Shown: one piece after another, positions 44,857 through 52,609 of the stretch
Layout: each line of letters begins with the position of its first letter
Numbering within the stretch: position 1 is the first letter of the stretch
Source of the DNA: Streptomyces sp. CBMA152
GTDB taxonomy: Bacteria; Actinomycetota; Actinomycetes; Streptomycetales; Streptomycetaceae
NCBI RefSeq assembly: GCF_014596475.1
Contig: NZ_MECJ01000039.1
Location: 1-64,000, forward strand
Direction: 5' to 3'
Length of the DNA: 64,000 nucleotides
The notes under the pieces: generated by a model
Database searches by the model: none
What the model saw: the letters and a program-made list of their open reading frames with translations, nothing else
Told to the model about the DNA's origin: nothing
Program-made: the position numbers and the translations under genes

Positions 44857-45578
44857 CCGTGCAGCCCGCACTCGGTCTTGTCGCGCCCGGCCCAGCGCCC
44901 GGCCCGCGCGTCCTCGCCCTCGGCGACACGGCGGGTGCAGGGCGCGCAGCCGATGGACGGATAGCCGTCCATGAGCAGCAGGTTGGTGATCACGCCGTGC
45001 TCCGCGATGTACGCGTCCACGTCGTCCTGCGTCCAGCGGGCGATCGGGGAGACCTTGACCTTCTGCCGCTTCTCGTCCCAGCCGACCACCGGGGTGTTCG
45101 CCCGGGACGGGGACTCGTCGCGGCGCAGCCCGGTCGCCCACGCCGCGTACGAGGCCAGGCCCTCTTCGAGCGGCTTGACCTTGCGCAGGGCGCAGCACAG
45201 GTCCGGGTCGCGGTCGTGCAGCCTCGGGCCGTACTCGGCGTCCTGCTCGGCCACGGTCTGACGCGGCGTCAGTGTGATGACGTTGACGTCCATGACGGCG
45301 GCGACCGCGTCCCGGGTGCCGATGGTCTCCGGGAAGTGGTAGCCGGTGTCCAGGAACACCACGTCCACGCCGGGCAGCGCGCGCGAGGCGAGATGCGCGA
45401 CGACCGCGTCCTCCATCGAGGAGGTGACGCAGAAGCGCTTGCCGAAGGTGTCGGCCGCCCAGCGCAGGATCTCCAGGGGGGACGCCTCTTCGAGGTCCCG
45501 CCCGGCCTGCTCGGCGAGCGCCTTCAGCCCGGCCGGATCGGCAGGCAGCTCCTCCGCCTTTGCCTGACTGGTCGTCAT
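44853..45578 (-). CDS. cysH: Adenylyl-sulfate reductase, [4Fe-4S] type
   Basis: A 241-aa reductase that turns APS into sulfite using thioredoxin. It shows VTSSMEDAVVAHL, VVFLDTGYHFPET, the cluster cysteines DLCCALRKVKPLEE together with IGCAPCTRR, and the C-terminal ECGLHG with the catalytic cysteine. The CC...CxxC set marks the APS-specific, iron-sulfur form rather than the PAPS reductase of enterobacteria. The ATG at 45578 has GAGGGG upstream and overlaps the stop codon of the small zinc-ribbon gene by 4 bp. Confidence 0.93.
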   Translation of the reverse strand: MTTSQAKAEELPADPAGLKALAEQAGRDLEEASPLEILRWAADTFGKRFCVTSSMEDAVVAHLASRALPGVDVVFLDTGYHFPETIGTRDAVAAVMDVNVITLTPRQTVAEQDAEYGPRLHDRDPDLCCALRKVKPLEEGLASYAAWATGLRRDESPSRANTPVVGWDEKRQKVKVSPIARWTQDDVDAYIAEHGVITNLLLMDGYPSIGCAPCTRRVAEGEDARAGRWAGRDKTECGLHG

Positions 45579-45754
45579 ATCTCTTCCCCTCCACCGTCGT
45601 TGCGCCGAAGACCCCGGGCGAGGAGCCCGAGGAACTTCAACTGGAATGCGCGGTTGCAGCTCGCGCATTCCCACGCCCCGTGGCCTTCCTCGGACGGACG
45701 GAGGTCCTCGTCGCCGCAGTAGGGGCAGAAGAACGGTGCTGCTCGCTCGCTCAC
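45575..45754 (-). CDS. Small CxxC/CxxC zinc-ribbon protein (CysX-like)
   Basis: A 59-aa protein beginning SERAAPFFCPYCGDEDLRP with a second knuckle WECASCNRAFQLKFLGL. The two CxxC pairs, about 20 residues apart, suggest a zinc ribbon or rubredoxin-like iron site. It overlaps the sulfite reductase gene by 4 bp (GTGA) and cysH by 4 bp (ATGA). The small cysX gene in the same place of the Corynebacterium cysIXHDN operon was proposed to be an electron carrier for sulfite reductase, so a similar role is plausible here, though unproven. The C-terminal GLLARGLRRNDGGGEE is basic, then acidic. Confidence 0.85.
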   Translation of the reverse strand: MSERAAPFFCPYCGDEDLRPSEEGHGAWECASCNRAFQLKFLGLLARGLRRNDGGGEEI

Positions 45755-47448
45755 GACAGGGCCTCCTCGCTGGCGCGCGCGGCCCAGGTGGCGAACCGCT
45801 CGCCGGCCTCGCGCTCCGCCTCGAAGCGCTTGAGGACCCGCTCGACGTAGTCGGGCAGCTCGGCCGAAGTGACCTTCAGACCGCGGACCTTGCGGCCGAA
45901 ACCCGCCTCCAGGCCGAGCGCGCCGCCCAGGTGCACCTGATAACCCTCGACCTGCTCGCCCTCGTCGTTCAGGACCAGCTGGCCCTTGAGACCGATGTCC
46001 GCCACCTGGATACGGGCGCAGGCGTTCGGGCAGCCGTTGAGGTTGATGGTGATCGGCTCGTCGAAGTCCGGGATGCGGCGTTCCAGTTCGTCGATGAGCG
46101 CGGCGCCGCGCGCCTTGGTCTCGACGATCGCCAGCTTGCAGTACTCGATGCCGGTGCAGGCCATCGTGCCCCGGCGGAACGGGGACGGCCTGGCGGTCAG
46201 GTCCAGCGCCTCCAGGGCCTCGACCAGCGAGTCGACCTGCGCCTCCTCGATGTCGAGGATGATCATCTTCTGCTCGACCGTGGTACGGACCCGGCCCGAG
46301 CCATGGGCCTCCGCGACCTCGGCGATCTTCGTCAGCATGGCGCCGTCGACGCGGCCGACGCGCGGGGCGAACCCGACGTAGAAACGGCCGCCCTGCTGCC
46401 GGTGCACACCGACGTGGTCGCGCCAGCGCTGGGTGGGCTCGGCGGGTGCGGGGCCGTCGACCAGGGCGCGCTTGAGGTACTCGTCCTCCAGGATCCGACG
46501 GAACTTCTCCGGGCCCCAGTCCGCGACCAGGAACTTCAGCCGGGCGCGGGTGCGCAGCCGCCGGTAGCCGTAGTCGCGGAAGATGCCGATCACGCCCGCC
46601 CAGACGTCCGGGACCTCCTCCAGCGGGACCCAGGCGCCGAGCCGGACGCCGATCTTCGGGTTGGTCGACAGACCGCCGCCGACCCACAGGTCGAAACCGG
46701 GGCCGTGCTCGGGGTGCTCGACGCCGACGAAGGCGATGTCGTTGATCTCGTGCACCACGTCGAGCAGCGGCGAGCCGGAGATCGCGGACTTGAACTTGCG
46801 CGGCAGGTTGGAGAACTCCTTGCTGCCGATGTACCGCCGCTGGATCTCGTCGATGGCCCAGGTGCCGTCGATGATCTCGTCCTCGGCGATCCCGGCGACC
46901 GGCGAGCCGATGACGACACGCGGGCAGTCGCCGCAGGCCTCGGTCGTGGAAAGCCCGACGGCCTCAAGCCGGTTCCAGATCTCCGGGACGTCCTCGATGC
47001 GGATCCAGTGCAGCTGGATGTTCTGGCGGTCGGTGATGTCCGCGCTGCCGCGCGCGAACTCCTGCGAGATCTCGCCGATCACCCGCAGCTGCTGCGTGGT
47101 CAGCCGGCCGCCGTCGATGCGGACGCGCAGCATGAAGTACTTGTCGTCCAGCTCCTCCGGCTCCAGGATCGCGGTCTTGCCGCCGTCGATCCCGGGCTTG
47201 CGCTGGGTGTACAGACCCCACCAACGCATACGTCCGCGCAGGTCATTGGGGTCGATGGAGTCGAATCCACGCTTGGAGTAAATCGTCTCAATACGTGTCC
47301 GCACATTGAGACCGTCGTCATCCTTCTTGAACTGCTCGTTCCCGTTCAGCGGCGTGAAGTGACCGACGGCCCACTGGCCCTCACCACGGTGGCGCCCGGG
47401 CTTGCGCCGGGCGGTGGCGGGGGTGGGACTCTCGGGGGTGGCGGCCAT
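45751..47448 (-). CDS. Ferredoxin-dependent assimilatory sulfite reductase
   Basis: A 565-aa siroheme enzyme reducing sulfite to sulfide with six electrons. The cluster and siroheme ligands are visible: CTGIEYC (C-x5-C) and LNGCPNACARIQ (C-x3-C) in the C-terminal half. Also present are MRWWGLYTQR (about residue 75-83) and ACGDCPRVV, which supply the Tyr and Cys that form a covalent side-chain link in the Mycobacterium sulfite reductase. An N-terminal GEGQWAVGHFTPLNG starts the fold. The ATG at 47448 has GAAGGA about 9 nt upstream. The gene is controlled by an upstream cysteine-type leader peptide (47563-47622). Confidence 0.93.
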   Translation of the reverse strand: MAATPESPTPATARRKPGRHRGEGQWAVGHFTPLNGNEQFKKDDDGLNVRTRIETIYSKRGFDSIDPNDLRGRMRWWGLYTQRKPGIDGGKTAILEPEELDDKYFMLRVRIDGGRLTTQQLRVIGEISQEFARGSADITDRQNIQLHWIRIEDVPEIWNRLEAVGLSTTEACGDCPRVVIGSPVAGIAEDEIIDGTWAIDEIQRRYIGSKEFSNLPRKFKSAISGSPLLDVVHEINDIAFVGVEHPEHGPGFDLWVGGGLSTNPKIGVRLGAWVPLEEVPDVWAGVIGIFRDYGYRRLRTRARLKFLVADWGPEKFRRILEDEYLKRALVDGPAPAEPTQRWRDHVGVHRQQGGRFYVGFAPRVGRVDGAMLTKIAEVAEAHGSGRVRTTVEQKMIILDIEEAQVDSLVEALEALDLTARPSPFRRGTMACTGIEYCKLAIVETKARGAALIDELERRIPDFDEPITINLNGCPNACARIQVADIGLKGQLVLNDEGEQVEGYQVHLGGALGLEAGFGRKVRGLKVTSAELPDYVERVLKRFEAEREAGERFATWAARASEEALS

Positions 47449-47562
47449 GGGGATACGTCCTTCGGGACTGCAGGAGGGCGGCTCTGACCTGCACACTCGC
47501 GCTGCGGGCGCGGCGGTGCGCAAGAACTGTGGGGAAAAGCTGGGGCGGCGGTGCTGGGTCTC

Positions 47563-47622
47563 TCAGCGGGCCGGACAGATGGCGCTGGACATGCGGCCGA
47601 GATCGACGTGTCGTCGACTCAC
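47563..47622 (-). CDS. Cysteine-type leader peptide upstream of the sulfur operon
   Basis: A 19-codon frame, GTG to TGA, reads MSRRHVDLGRMSSAICPAR. The RRHVDL-x-R-x-x-S-x-x-C pattern matches the small leader peptides found before sulfur and cysteine genes in actinobacteria, where stalling on a late cysteine codon is thought to open the downstream ribosome binding site. GGAA lies 8 nt before the GTG. The stop codon is 114 nt upstream of the sulfite reductase start, leaving room for alternative RNA structures. The family match is from memory; the mechanism here is inferred. Confidence 0.8.
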   Translation of the reverse strand: MSRRHVDLGRMSSAICPAR

Positions 47623-47677
47623 CAAGGCGATTCCAGTTCCGGACATGACGGAAGCGTGTCACGCGCATCTCGGGCCA

Positions 47678-47702
47678 GTCCACCACTATCCATAATGTGG
47701 AC
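47678..47702. promoter_or_regulatory. Inverted repeat in the sulfur operon / NACHT divergent region
   Basis: GTCCAC (47678-47683) and GTGGAC (47697-47702) form a perfect 6-bp dyad with a 13-bp AT-rich centre containing TATCCATAAT. It lies 56 nt upstream of the leader peptide start and 125 nt upstream of the NACHT gene. The centre could hold the -10 region for the sulfur operon promoter, with the arms as a repressor site. Confidence 0.45.
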
Positions 47703-47826
47703 AACAATGTCCCGAGGGGCGAGACGGTGTGCTGTGGGTCACCTCGGCCGTCCGCCGGACGCGGGACCCGTGCCGCTCCTATCCTGCCTGTGCCGGGGAG
47801 GCGCCAGGGGCGAGGGGGGCACGCTC

Positions 47827-50436
47827 ATGTGGAGACAGTTTCCGTCATGGATCCTGGCGTCGGGAACCTTCGTCCTGGGTGTGCTGGCCCTCAAGCTGAA
47901 GGACTGGTTCAAGACACTCGTCGACAAGGCGGCGGCCCTCCTCTACAACCGGCTCGCCGGCAGCGCGCTCCTCGCCCGCACCGCCCTGCGCCGCTACACC
48001 GCCCGGACGTACGAGCGCCACCAGCGCTTCTCCGTCTCCTTCCGGGTGGACGACCCGCAGGCGATGGACATGGCCTCGGTGTACGTGCCGCTGCGCACCG
48101 CGTCCGGCTTCGGTGCGGGCGCCGAGCAGGGCGAGGCGGCTTCCACATTGCGGGAAACCCGCCGGGCGGTCGTGCTCGGCGTCCCCGGCGCGGGCAAGAC
48201 GATGCTGCTGCGCCACACCGTGCTCGCCTGGTGCCGCGAGCGCTACCGCCCCGAGGACCCGCCGCGCCGGACCTGGTACGGCCGCCACCGCCCGCCCCGG
48301 GTGGAACTGGGTGAGCTCACCGACGTACCGGTCCTGCTGAAGCTGCACACGGTGAACCTGGCCGCCATGGACCTGCGCGGCCACCTGGTCAAACACTTCG
48401 CGGACCATGACTTCCCGGGCGCGGGGAAGTGGATCGACCGGGCGCTCGCGGACGGCCGCCTCGCGGTCTACTTCGACGGCCTCGACGAGGTCGCCACCGC
48501 CCAGCGCACGGAAGTGGCCGACGCGATCCGCGAGTTCATGACCGTCCACTCCGGCTGCCGCGCGGTGGTCACCTGCCGGATCGCGGTGTACCGGGGCGAG
48601 TTCACCGAGGACGTCGACCACACCCTGCGGGTCCAGGAGTTCGACGAGCGCCTCATCCGCCGCTTCCTGCACGGCTGGCCCTGGCCGGAACACCTGGCGC
48701 CCGACACCGTGGAACAGCTGCTCGGCGCCCTGCGCGACACCCCGCAGCTGATGCCGCTGGCCCGCAACCCGCTGCTCCTGACGATGATCGCGTACCTGTA
48801 CAGCCATGTGTACGCGGGCACGGACCAGGTGCTTCCGCATACCCGCGCCGACTTCTACAAACAGGTCACGGACAGCCTCCTCGGCGACCGCCAGCGCGCC
48901 GCCCGCTTCTCGCACCCGGTCAAGAAGGCGGTGCTGCAGCGTCTGGCGTTGGCGGCCCAGGACATCCCGTCGGATGTCCACGACCGCCTGGCGCTGCCGG
49001 AGAGGGATGTTCTCGCGCACGTACGGGAGGCGTTGGCGGAACAGGGCCGTCCGGTCGAGCGGGCGCAGGAGGTGCTGGAGGAGATCGTCGAGCGGAGCGG
49101 GTTGCTGCTGGCGGTGGACAACGGGGAGCGGTACCAGTTCGCGCATCTGACCTTGCAGGAGTACTTGGCCGCGACCCGCCTCGCGGCGGACCCGTCCGGC
49201 CTCCTCGACCGCTACCACCGGGACCCGACGGCGTGGCGCGAGACGGTACGCCTGTGGTGCGGGGCGGAACCGCGTGACTGCACGGAGGTCGTACGGGCGG
49301 TGCTGGCGCGTGACCCGGTGCTTGCGTTCCAGTGTCTGGCGGATGCGCAAGTCGTGGACGATGCGCTTGCCGATGAGATCGTCGGGATGTTCCGGGAGCG
49401 GCTGGGGCGGGAGGCGCCGGGGGCGGACCGGGATGCGGTGATCGGGGCGTTCGGGGTGGTGGCGGGGGACCGGCGGCCTCGGGGGGCGGCCGTGTTCGAG
49501 ATGCTGTCGGTGTTCGCCGCGGATGGACGGCGTCCTGAACGCCGGGACGTGGCGGTGGCGGCGCTGGGTGCGACCAATTTGGCGAGAGCGGCGGACCGGC
49601 TCACCGAGTTGCTGCGGACCACGCCTGCGGCGGGGTCGGCGCTGGTGGGGATGGGGGACTTGGCGGTTCCGGCGCTGCGGCGGGCGATGCGCCGGGGGGA
49701 GCCGGTGGTGGCGTCGCACTTGCTGTGGCGGGTGCGCACCCCGCGCGCGGCCGTGGAACTCGCGGGATTCCTGCTGGCGGCGGGTCCGCATGCGCGCTCG
49801 GTGGAAGTCGCCTTCTACCTTGCCGATCTGCTCCGGGAACGGGAGATCGAGGAAGAGCTGCGGGCCATGGCCCATGGCTCCGGCATGTCGCCGGAGTGGC
49901 ACTGGGTGTGGAAGCCCTTCGCCACGGGGAACGGGGACCGCCTGGTCACCTGCGTGGCTGCCATCGCTGAGCAGATCGCGCGTGAGTGGACCCCACCTCC
50001 TGGTGTCCGGGTGGACCCGCGGATCCTCGCGGCGCTGAGCCTGGTGGATTCCCGCGGGCCATCTTTCGCTCTGAGCATCGCGGCGTGCTGTCCGGCGTTG
50101 GCGACGGCGATGGGGATCGATCCGGAGGCGGAGATCCTGCGGCCCTCGGCAGGGCACTTCCTGGAGTCGGCAGCCGAGGACGAACCGCCTGGACAGACCT
50201 CGCCGGACCACCTGGCCCAGTTGGCAGAGGCGTACCTGCTGCGTCTGGGCCTCCCGCCGTTCCAACTGAGCATGCTCGGCCTGCTTCCGGCCCCCTTGCG
50301 CATACGGGCCGCAGCCGTGCTCTGCCAACAGGACGTGATCCCCATCGCCGACTGGGAGCGGGTCAACGTCCCCAGCCGTCGAGCCGACGCCTCCAACACC
50401 CCACTCCGCCGCTTCGTACAGGAGCACCTGACCTAG
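47827..50436 (+). CDS. Membrane-anchored NACHT NTPase
   Basis: An 869-aa STAND-class NTPase. One N-terminal membrane helix (FPSWILASGTFVLGVLAL, residues ~5-22) anchors it. The NACHT core has Walker A LGVPGAGKTMLLRH (~118-131), Walker B LAVYFDGLDEVA (~215-226) with acidic residues for catalysis, sensor VVTCRIAVYRGEF (~250), and a winged-helix segment. A leucine-rich FAHLTLQEYLAATRLA marks the end of the NACHT module (~440). The C-terminal ~400 residues are alpha-helical, probably a HEAT-like sensor. Bacterial NACHT proteins include antiphage sensors, but many are uncharacterised. The ATG at 47827 has GAGGGGGGC about 6 nt upstream. Its stop codon overlaps that of the convergent GNAT gene within CTAG. 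Confidence 0.85.
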   Translation: MWRQFPSWILASGTFVLGVLALKLKDWFKTLVDKAAALLYNRLAGSALLARTALRRYTARTYERHQRFSVSFRVDDPQAMDMASVYVPLRTASGFGAGAEQGEAASTLRETRRAVVLGVPGAGKTMLLRHTVLAWCRERYRPEDPPRRTWYGRHRPPRVELGELTDVPVLLKLHTVNLAAMDLRGHLVKHFADHDFPGAGKWIDRALADGRLAVYFDGLDEVATAQRTEVADAIREFMTVHSGCRAVVTCRIAVYRGEFTEDVDHTLRVQEFDERLIRRFLHGWPWPEHLAPDTVEQLLGALRDTPQLMPLARNPLLLTMIAYLYSHVYAGTDQVLPHTRADFYKQVTDSLLGDRQRAARFSHPVKKAVLQRLALAAQDIPSDVHDRLALPERDVLAHVREALAEQGRPVERAQEVLEEIVERSGLLLAVDNGERYQFAHLTLQEYLAATRLAADPSGLLDRYHRDPTAWRETVRLWCGAEPRDCTEVVRAVLARDPVLAFQCLADAQVVDDALADEIVGMFRERLGREAPGADRDAVIGAFGVVAGDRRPRGAAVFEMLSVFAADGRRPERRDVAVAALGATNLARAADRLTELLRTTPAAGSALVGMGDLAVPALRRAMRRGEPVVASHLLWRVRTPRAAVELAGFLLAAGPHARSVEVAFYLADLLREREIEEELRAMAHGSGMSPEWHWVWKPFATGNGDRLVTCVAAIAEQIAREWTPPPGVRVDPRILAALSLVDSRGPSFALSIAACCPALATAMGIDPEAEILRPSAGHFLESAAEDEPPGQTSPDHLAQLAEAYLLRLGLPPFQLSMLGLLPAPLRIRAAAVLCQQDVIPIADWERVNVPSRRADASNTPLRRFVQEHLT

Positions 50437-50996
50437 TACGCCCCCGGCCAAGGCCCCGGCGCATCCACTTCCGCCTCGTCCTCCACCTTCGTGTCGAACA
50501 GCCGGAACCCCCGCCGCAGGTAGTTGTCCATCGCGTGTTCCCCGTCCAGCGAGCACGTGTGCACCCACACCCGCTTCGTCGCCGGGCGGTCCGGCCAGCG
50601 GTCGGCGAGGTCCCAGGCCCGGGCGATTCCGTACGAGAGGAGGTGGCCGCCTATGCGGCGGCCGCGGAACGACGGGATCAGGCCGAAGTAGACGATCTCC
50701 ACCGCGCCCTCGTCCTGCGCCTCCAGCTCTACGTAACCCGCCGGCGTGCCGTTCTCGTACGCGACCCACGTCTCCACGCCCGGCCGGGACAGGAACTTCT
50801 GCCACGTCGCGTACGACCACGACAGGCGGTCGATCCAGCGGATGTCGCCGCCGACCGCCGTATAGAGGAAGCGGCTGAACTCCGGTGAGGGCACCTCGGC
50901 GCGGGCGATCCGGATGTCGCCGGTGGGCTCGGCGGCGGGGCGCAGGTCGGCCGGGGACGTCTGCTCCAGGGACCAGGTGGTGACGGCGATGTTCAT
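50433..50996 (-). CDS. GNAT family N-acetyltransferase
   Basis: A 187-aa acetyltransferase. The conserved parts are ETWVAYENGTPAGYVELEAQ (strands 2-3), VEIVYFGLIPSFRGRRIGGHLLSYGI (strand 4 and the RGRRIGG acetyl-CoA loop), and NYLRRGFRLFDTKVED (strand 6). The preceding Trp-rich stretch IRWIDRLSWSYATWQKF is usual for this subgroup. The substrate is unknown. It begins at ATG 50996. The stop codon shares CTAG with the NACHT gene. Confidence 0.85.
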   Translation of the reverse strand: MNIAVTTWSLEQTSPADLRPAAEPTGDIRIARAEVPSPEFSRFLYTAVGGDIRWIDRLSWSYATWQKFLSRPGVETWVAYENGTPAGYVELEAQDEGAVEIVYFGLIPSFRGRRIGGHLLSYGIARAWDLADRWPDRPATKRVWVHTCSLDGEHAMDNYLRRGFRLFDTKVEDEAEVDAPGPWPGAY

Positions 50997-51039
50997 GCCG
51001 TCACCGAATCATGGCCGTAGGCCGACCTTCAAGCGCAGG

Positions 51040-52332
51040 TCAGTGCGGGTGGTCGCGGGCGCCCCGTACCGCCGGGGCCGTCGAGTGGGGGAGCAGGGCC
51101 GCCGGGTGGGGCGGGCGGATCACCTCCACCTCGACGTCCTCCGCGAAGCGGTACGGGCGATGGGCGAGCACCTCGGCCAGATGGCGCCGCAGCCGGGACA
51201 TCTCGGCCCGTACCGTCACCGTCCGCGTCGGGTCCTCGAAGATGTCCTGGGCCAGCTGGGCGGCGGTGCGGCCGGTGCGGTGCAGGGCCAGTACGTACAG
51301 GAGCTCGGCGTGGCGCGGGCTCAGCTCCTGGGCCCAGCTGCCCGCGTCCCCGGTGACCGTCACCGACCAGCGGCGCGGGCGGCTCAGATCGAGTACCACC
51401 TTGGTGGGCAGCGCGTCCGCGTGCGTCTCGTCGCCCATCACCTGCACCAGCCAGCCGCCCGGCAGCGGCTCGACCGCGCACATGCCGAGCGAGGGCAGCC
51501 ATATCCGGCCCGCCCGGAACGACTTGGGCAGCGGCAGCCGGTCCACCGGCGGCATACCGGTCACCGCGGCCGTCCAGCCGTTGGTGTCCACGGCGAGCGC
51601 GCGGCCGCCGAGCCGGCAGAGCACCGGCGCCGCGACCGTCCGCAGCCGCTCCACGGCGCACAGATGCCGGGTGCGCAGCTCGGCCTCGGCGAGGCGCGAG
51701 ACGGAGGTGACGAACGAAAGGGTCGCCGGGTGCATCGTCGACAGCGGGCCGCTGACGTCCACGACGCCGAGGAGGCGTCCGTCGCGCGGGTCGATGATGG
51801 GCGCGCCCGCGCAGGTCCAGGCGTGGTGGCTGGAGACGAAGTGCTCGGCGGAGTACACCTGCATCGGGCGGCGGGTGATCAGCGGGGTGCCCACCCCGTT
51901 CGTCCCGACGACGCCCTCGCTCCAGTCGGCGCCCACTTCAAAACCCAGCGCGTCCGCCTTCTTGAGGACGGAGGCGTGACCCTCGCGCCACAGCAGCATT
52001 CCGTCGGCGTCGCTGACGACCATGATGTGCTGCGCGGCGTCCGCGACCGTCACCAGCGCGTCCCGCAGCACCGGCAGCACGTCCTTGAGCGGCGAGGCGT
52101 TGCGGCGCCGCTCCACCTCCGCCAGGGGCAGCAGCCCGGCGTGGTGGCCGCCGTCCGGGTCGACGCCGTGGCCGAGGACCCGGCGCCACGAGGCGTCTAT
52201 CTCCGCGCGCGGCGCGACTTTCGAGGGCCGCCCGGCGAGCGCGGCCGCCCGCATGCCCTTCAGTAGCCGGGTGGCCTCCCGTACGTCCATGGCGGCCAGC
52301 CGTGCGGGATCGAGGGCGGTGGTGTCCGGCAC
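51040..52332 (-). CDS. GAF-domain transcriptional regulator
   Basis: A 430-aa regulator. A helical N-terminus (residues ~1-75, with SWRRVLGHGVDP) precedes a GAF domain at ~95-230 (VADAAQHIMVVSDADGMLLW, NGVGTPLITRRPMQVYSAEHF, GRLLGVVDVSGP). The layout recalls the sensing half of AcoR-type activators, but the sigma-54 AAA module is absent. Instead the C-terminal ~100 residues look like a winged helix (LSPRHAELLYVLALHRTGRT, VTVRAEMSRLRRHLAEVL). GTG 52332 has AGGAGG five nt upstream. Inverted repeats in the spacer upstream (52438-52455) may be its binding site. Confidence 0.85.
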   Translation of the reverse strand: MPDTTALDPARLAAMDVREATRLLKGMRAAALAGRPSKVAPRAEIDASWRRVLGHGVDPDGGHHAGLLPLAEVERRRNASPLKDVLPVLRDALVTVADAAQHIMVVSDADGMLLWREGHASVLKKADALGFEVGADWSEGVVGTNGVGTPLITRRPMQVYSAEHFVSSHHAWTCAGAPIIDPRDGRLLGVVDVSGPLSTMHPATLSFVTSVSRLAEAELRTRHLCAVERLRTVAAPVLCRLGGRALAVDTNGWTAAVTGMPPVDRLPLPKSFRAGRIWLPSLGMCAVEPLPGGWLVQVMGDETHADALPTKVVLDLSRPRRWSVTVTGDAGSWAQELSPRHAELLYVLALHRTGRTAAQLAQDIFEDPTRTVTVRAEMSRLRRHLAEVLAHRPYRFAEDVEVEVIRPPHPAALLPHSTAPAVRGARDHPH

Positions 52333-52437
52333 TGGGTCCTCCTGTCGACACCGGCGTTCCGAGGGGGAGTTGAACGCGGGTGTCACCCATTAATCGTGCC
52401 CGCCCCGGCGTTCGCGCGCGGCGATATGCCGCACATG

Positions 52438-52455
52438 GTTGCAACCCTTTGCAAC
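52438..52455. promoter_or_regulatory. GTTGCAA inverted repeat upstream of the GAF regulator
   Basis: GTTGCAA (52438-52444) and TTGCAAC (52449-52455) form a perfect 7-bp dyad with 4-bp spacing, and a 10-bp palindrome GGTTGCAACC is nested in it. It is AT-rich for its setting, 106-123 nt upstream of the GAF regulator start. It is a reasonable candidate for an activator or autoregulatory site. Confidence 0.5.
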
Positions 52456-52540
52456 TCTCGCGAACAGGCGTGCGTGTGTACGAAGGTGGTGGAACACCGG
52501 ACGTCCGGTCGTCATGGCCCGCGAGGGCGCATGGGAGCGC

Positions 52541-52574
52541 GGGGGTGGTGCCGTGTCGGCGCAGCACCACCCCC
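52541..52574 (-). terminator. Terminator after the AidB-like gene
   Basis: A perfect 11-bp stem, GGGGGTGGTGC (52541-52551) with GCACCACCCCC (52564-52574), and a 12-nt loop, starting 35 nt beyond the stop codon of the acyl-CoA dehydrogenase gene on the minus strand. It would separate that gene from the GAF regulator gene further downstream. Confidence 0.7.
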
Positions 52575-52609
52575 GACGGACGTTCCGGTCCTTCTCGTGG
52601 GCTCCCGGC

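Noticed and set aside
47827..50436. The NACHT gene as a pseudogene because of its position near housekeeping genes
   Set aside because: The frame is uninterrupted from a strong ribosome binding site to the stop codon and all NTPase motifs are intact.
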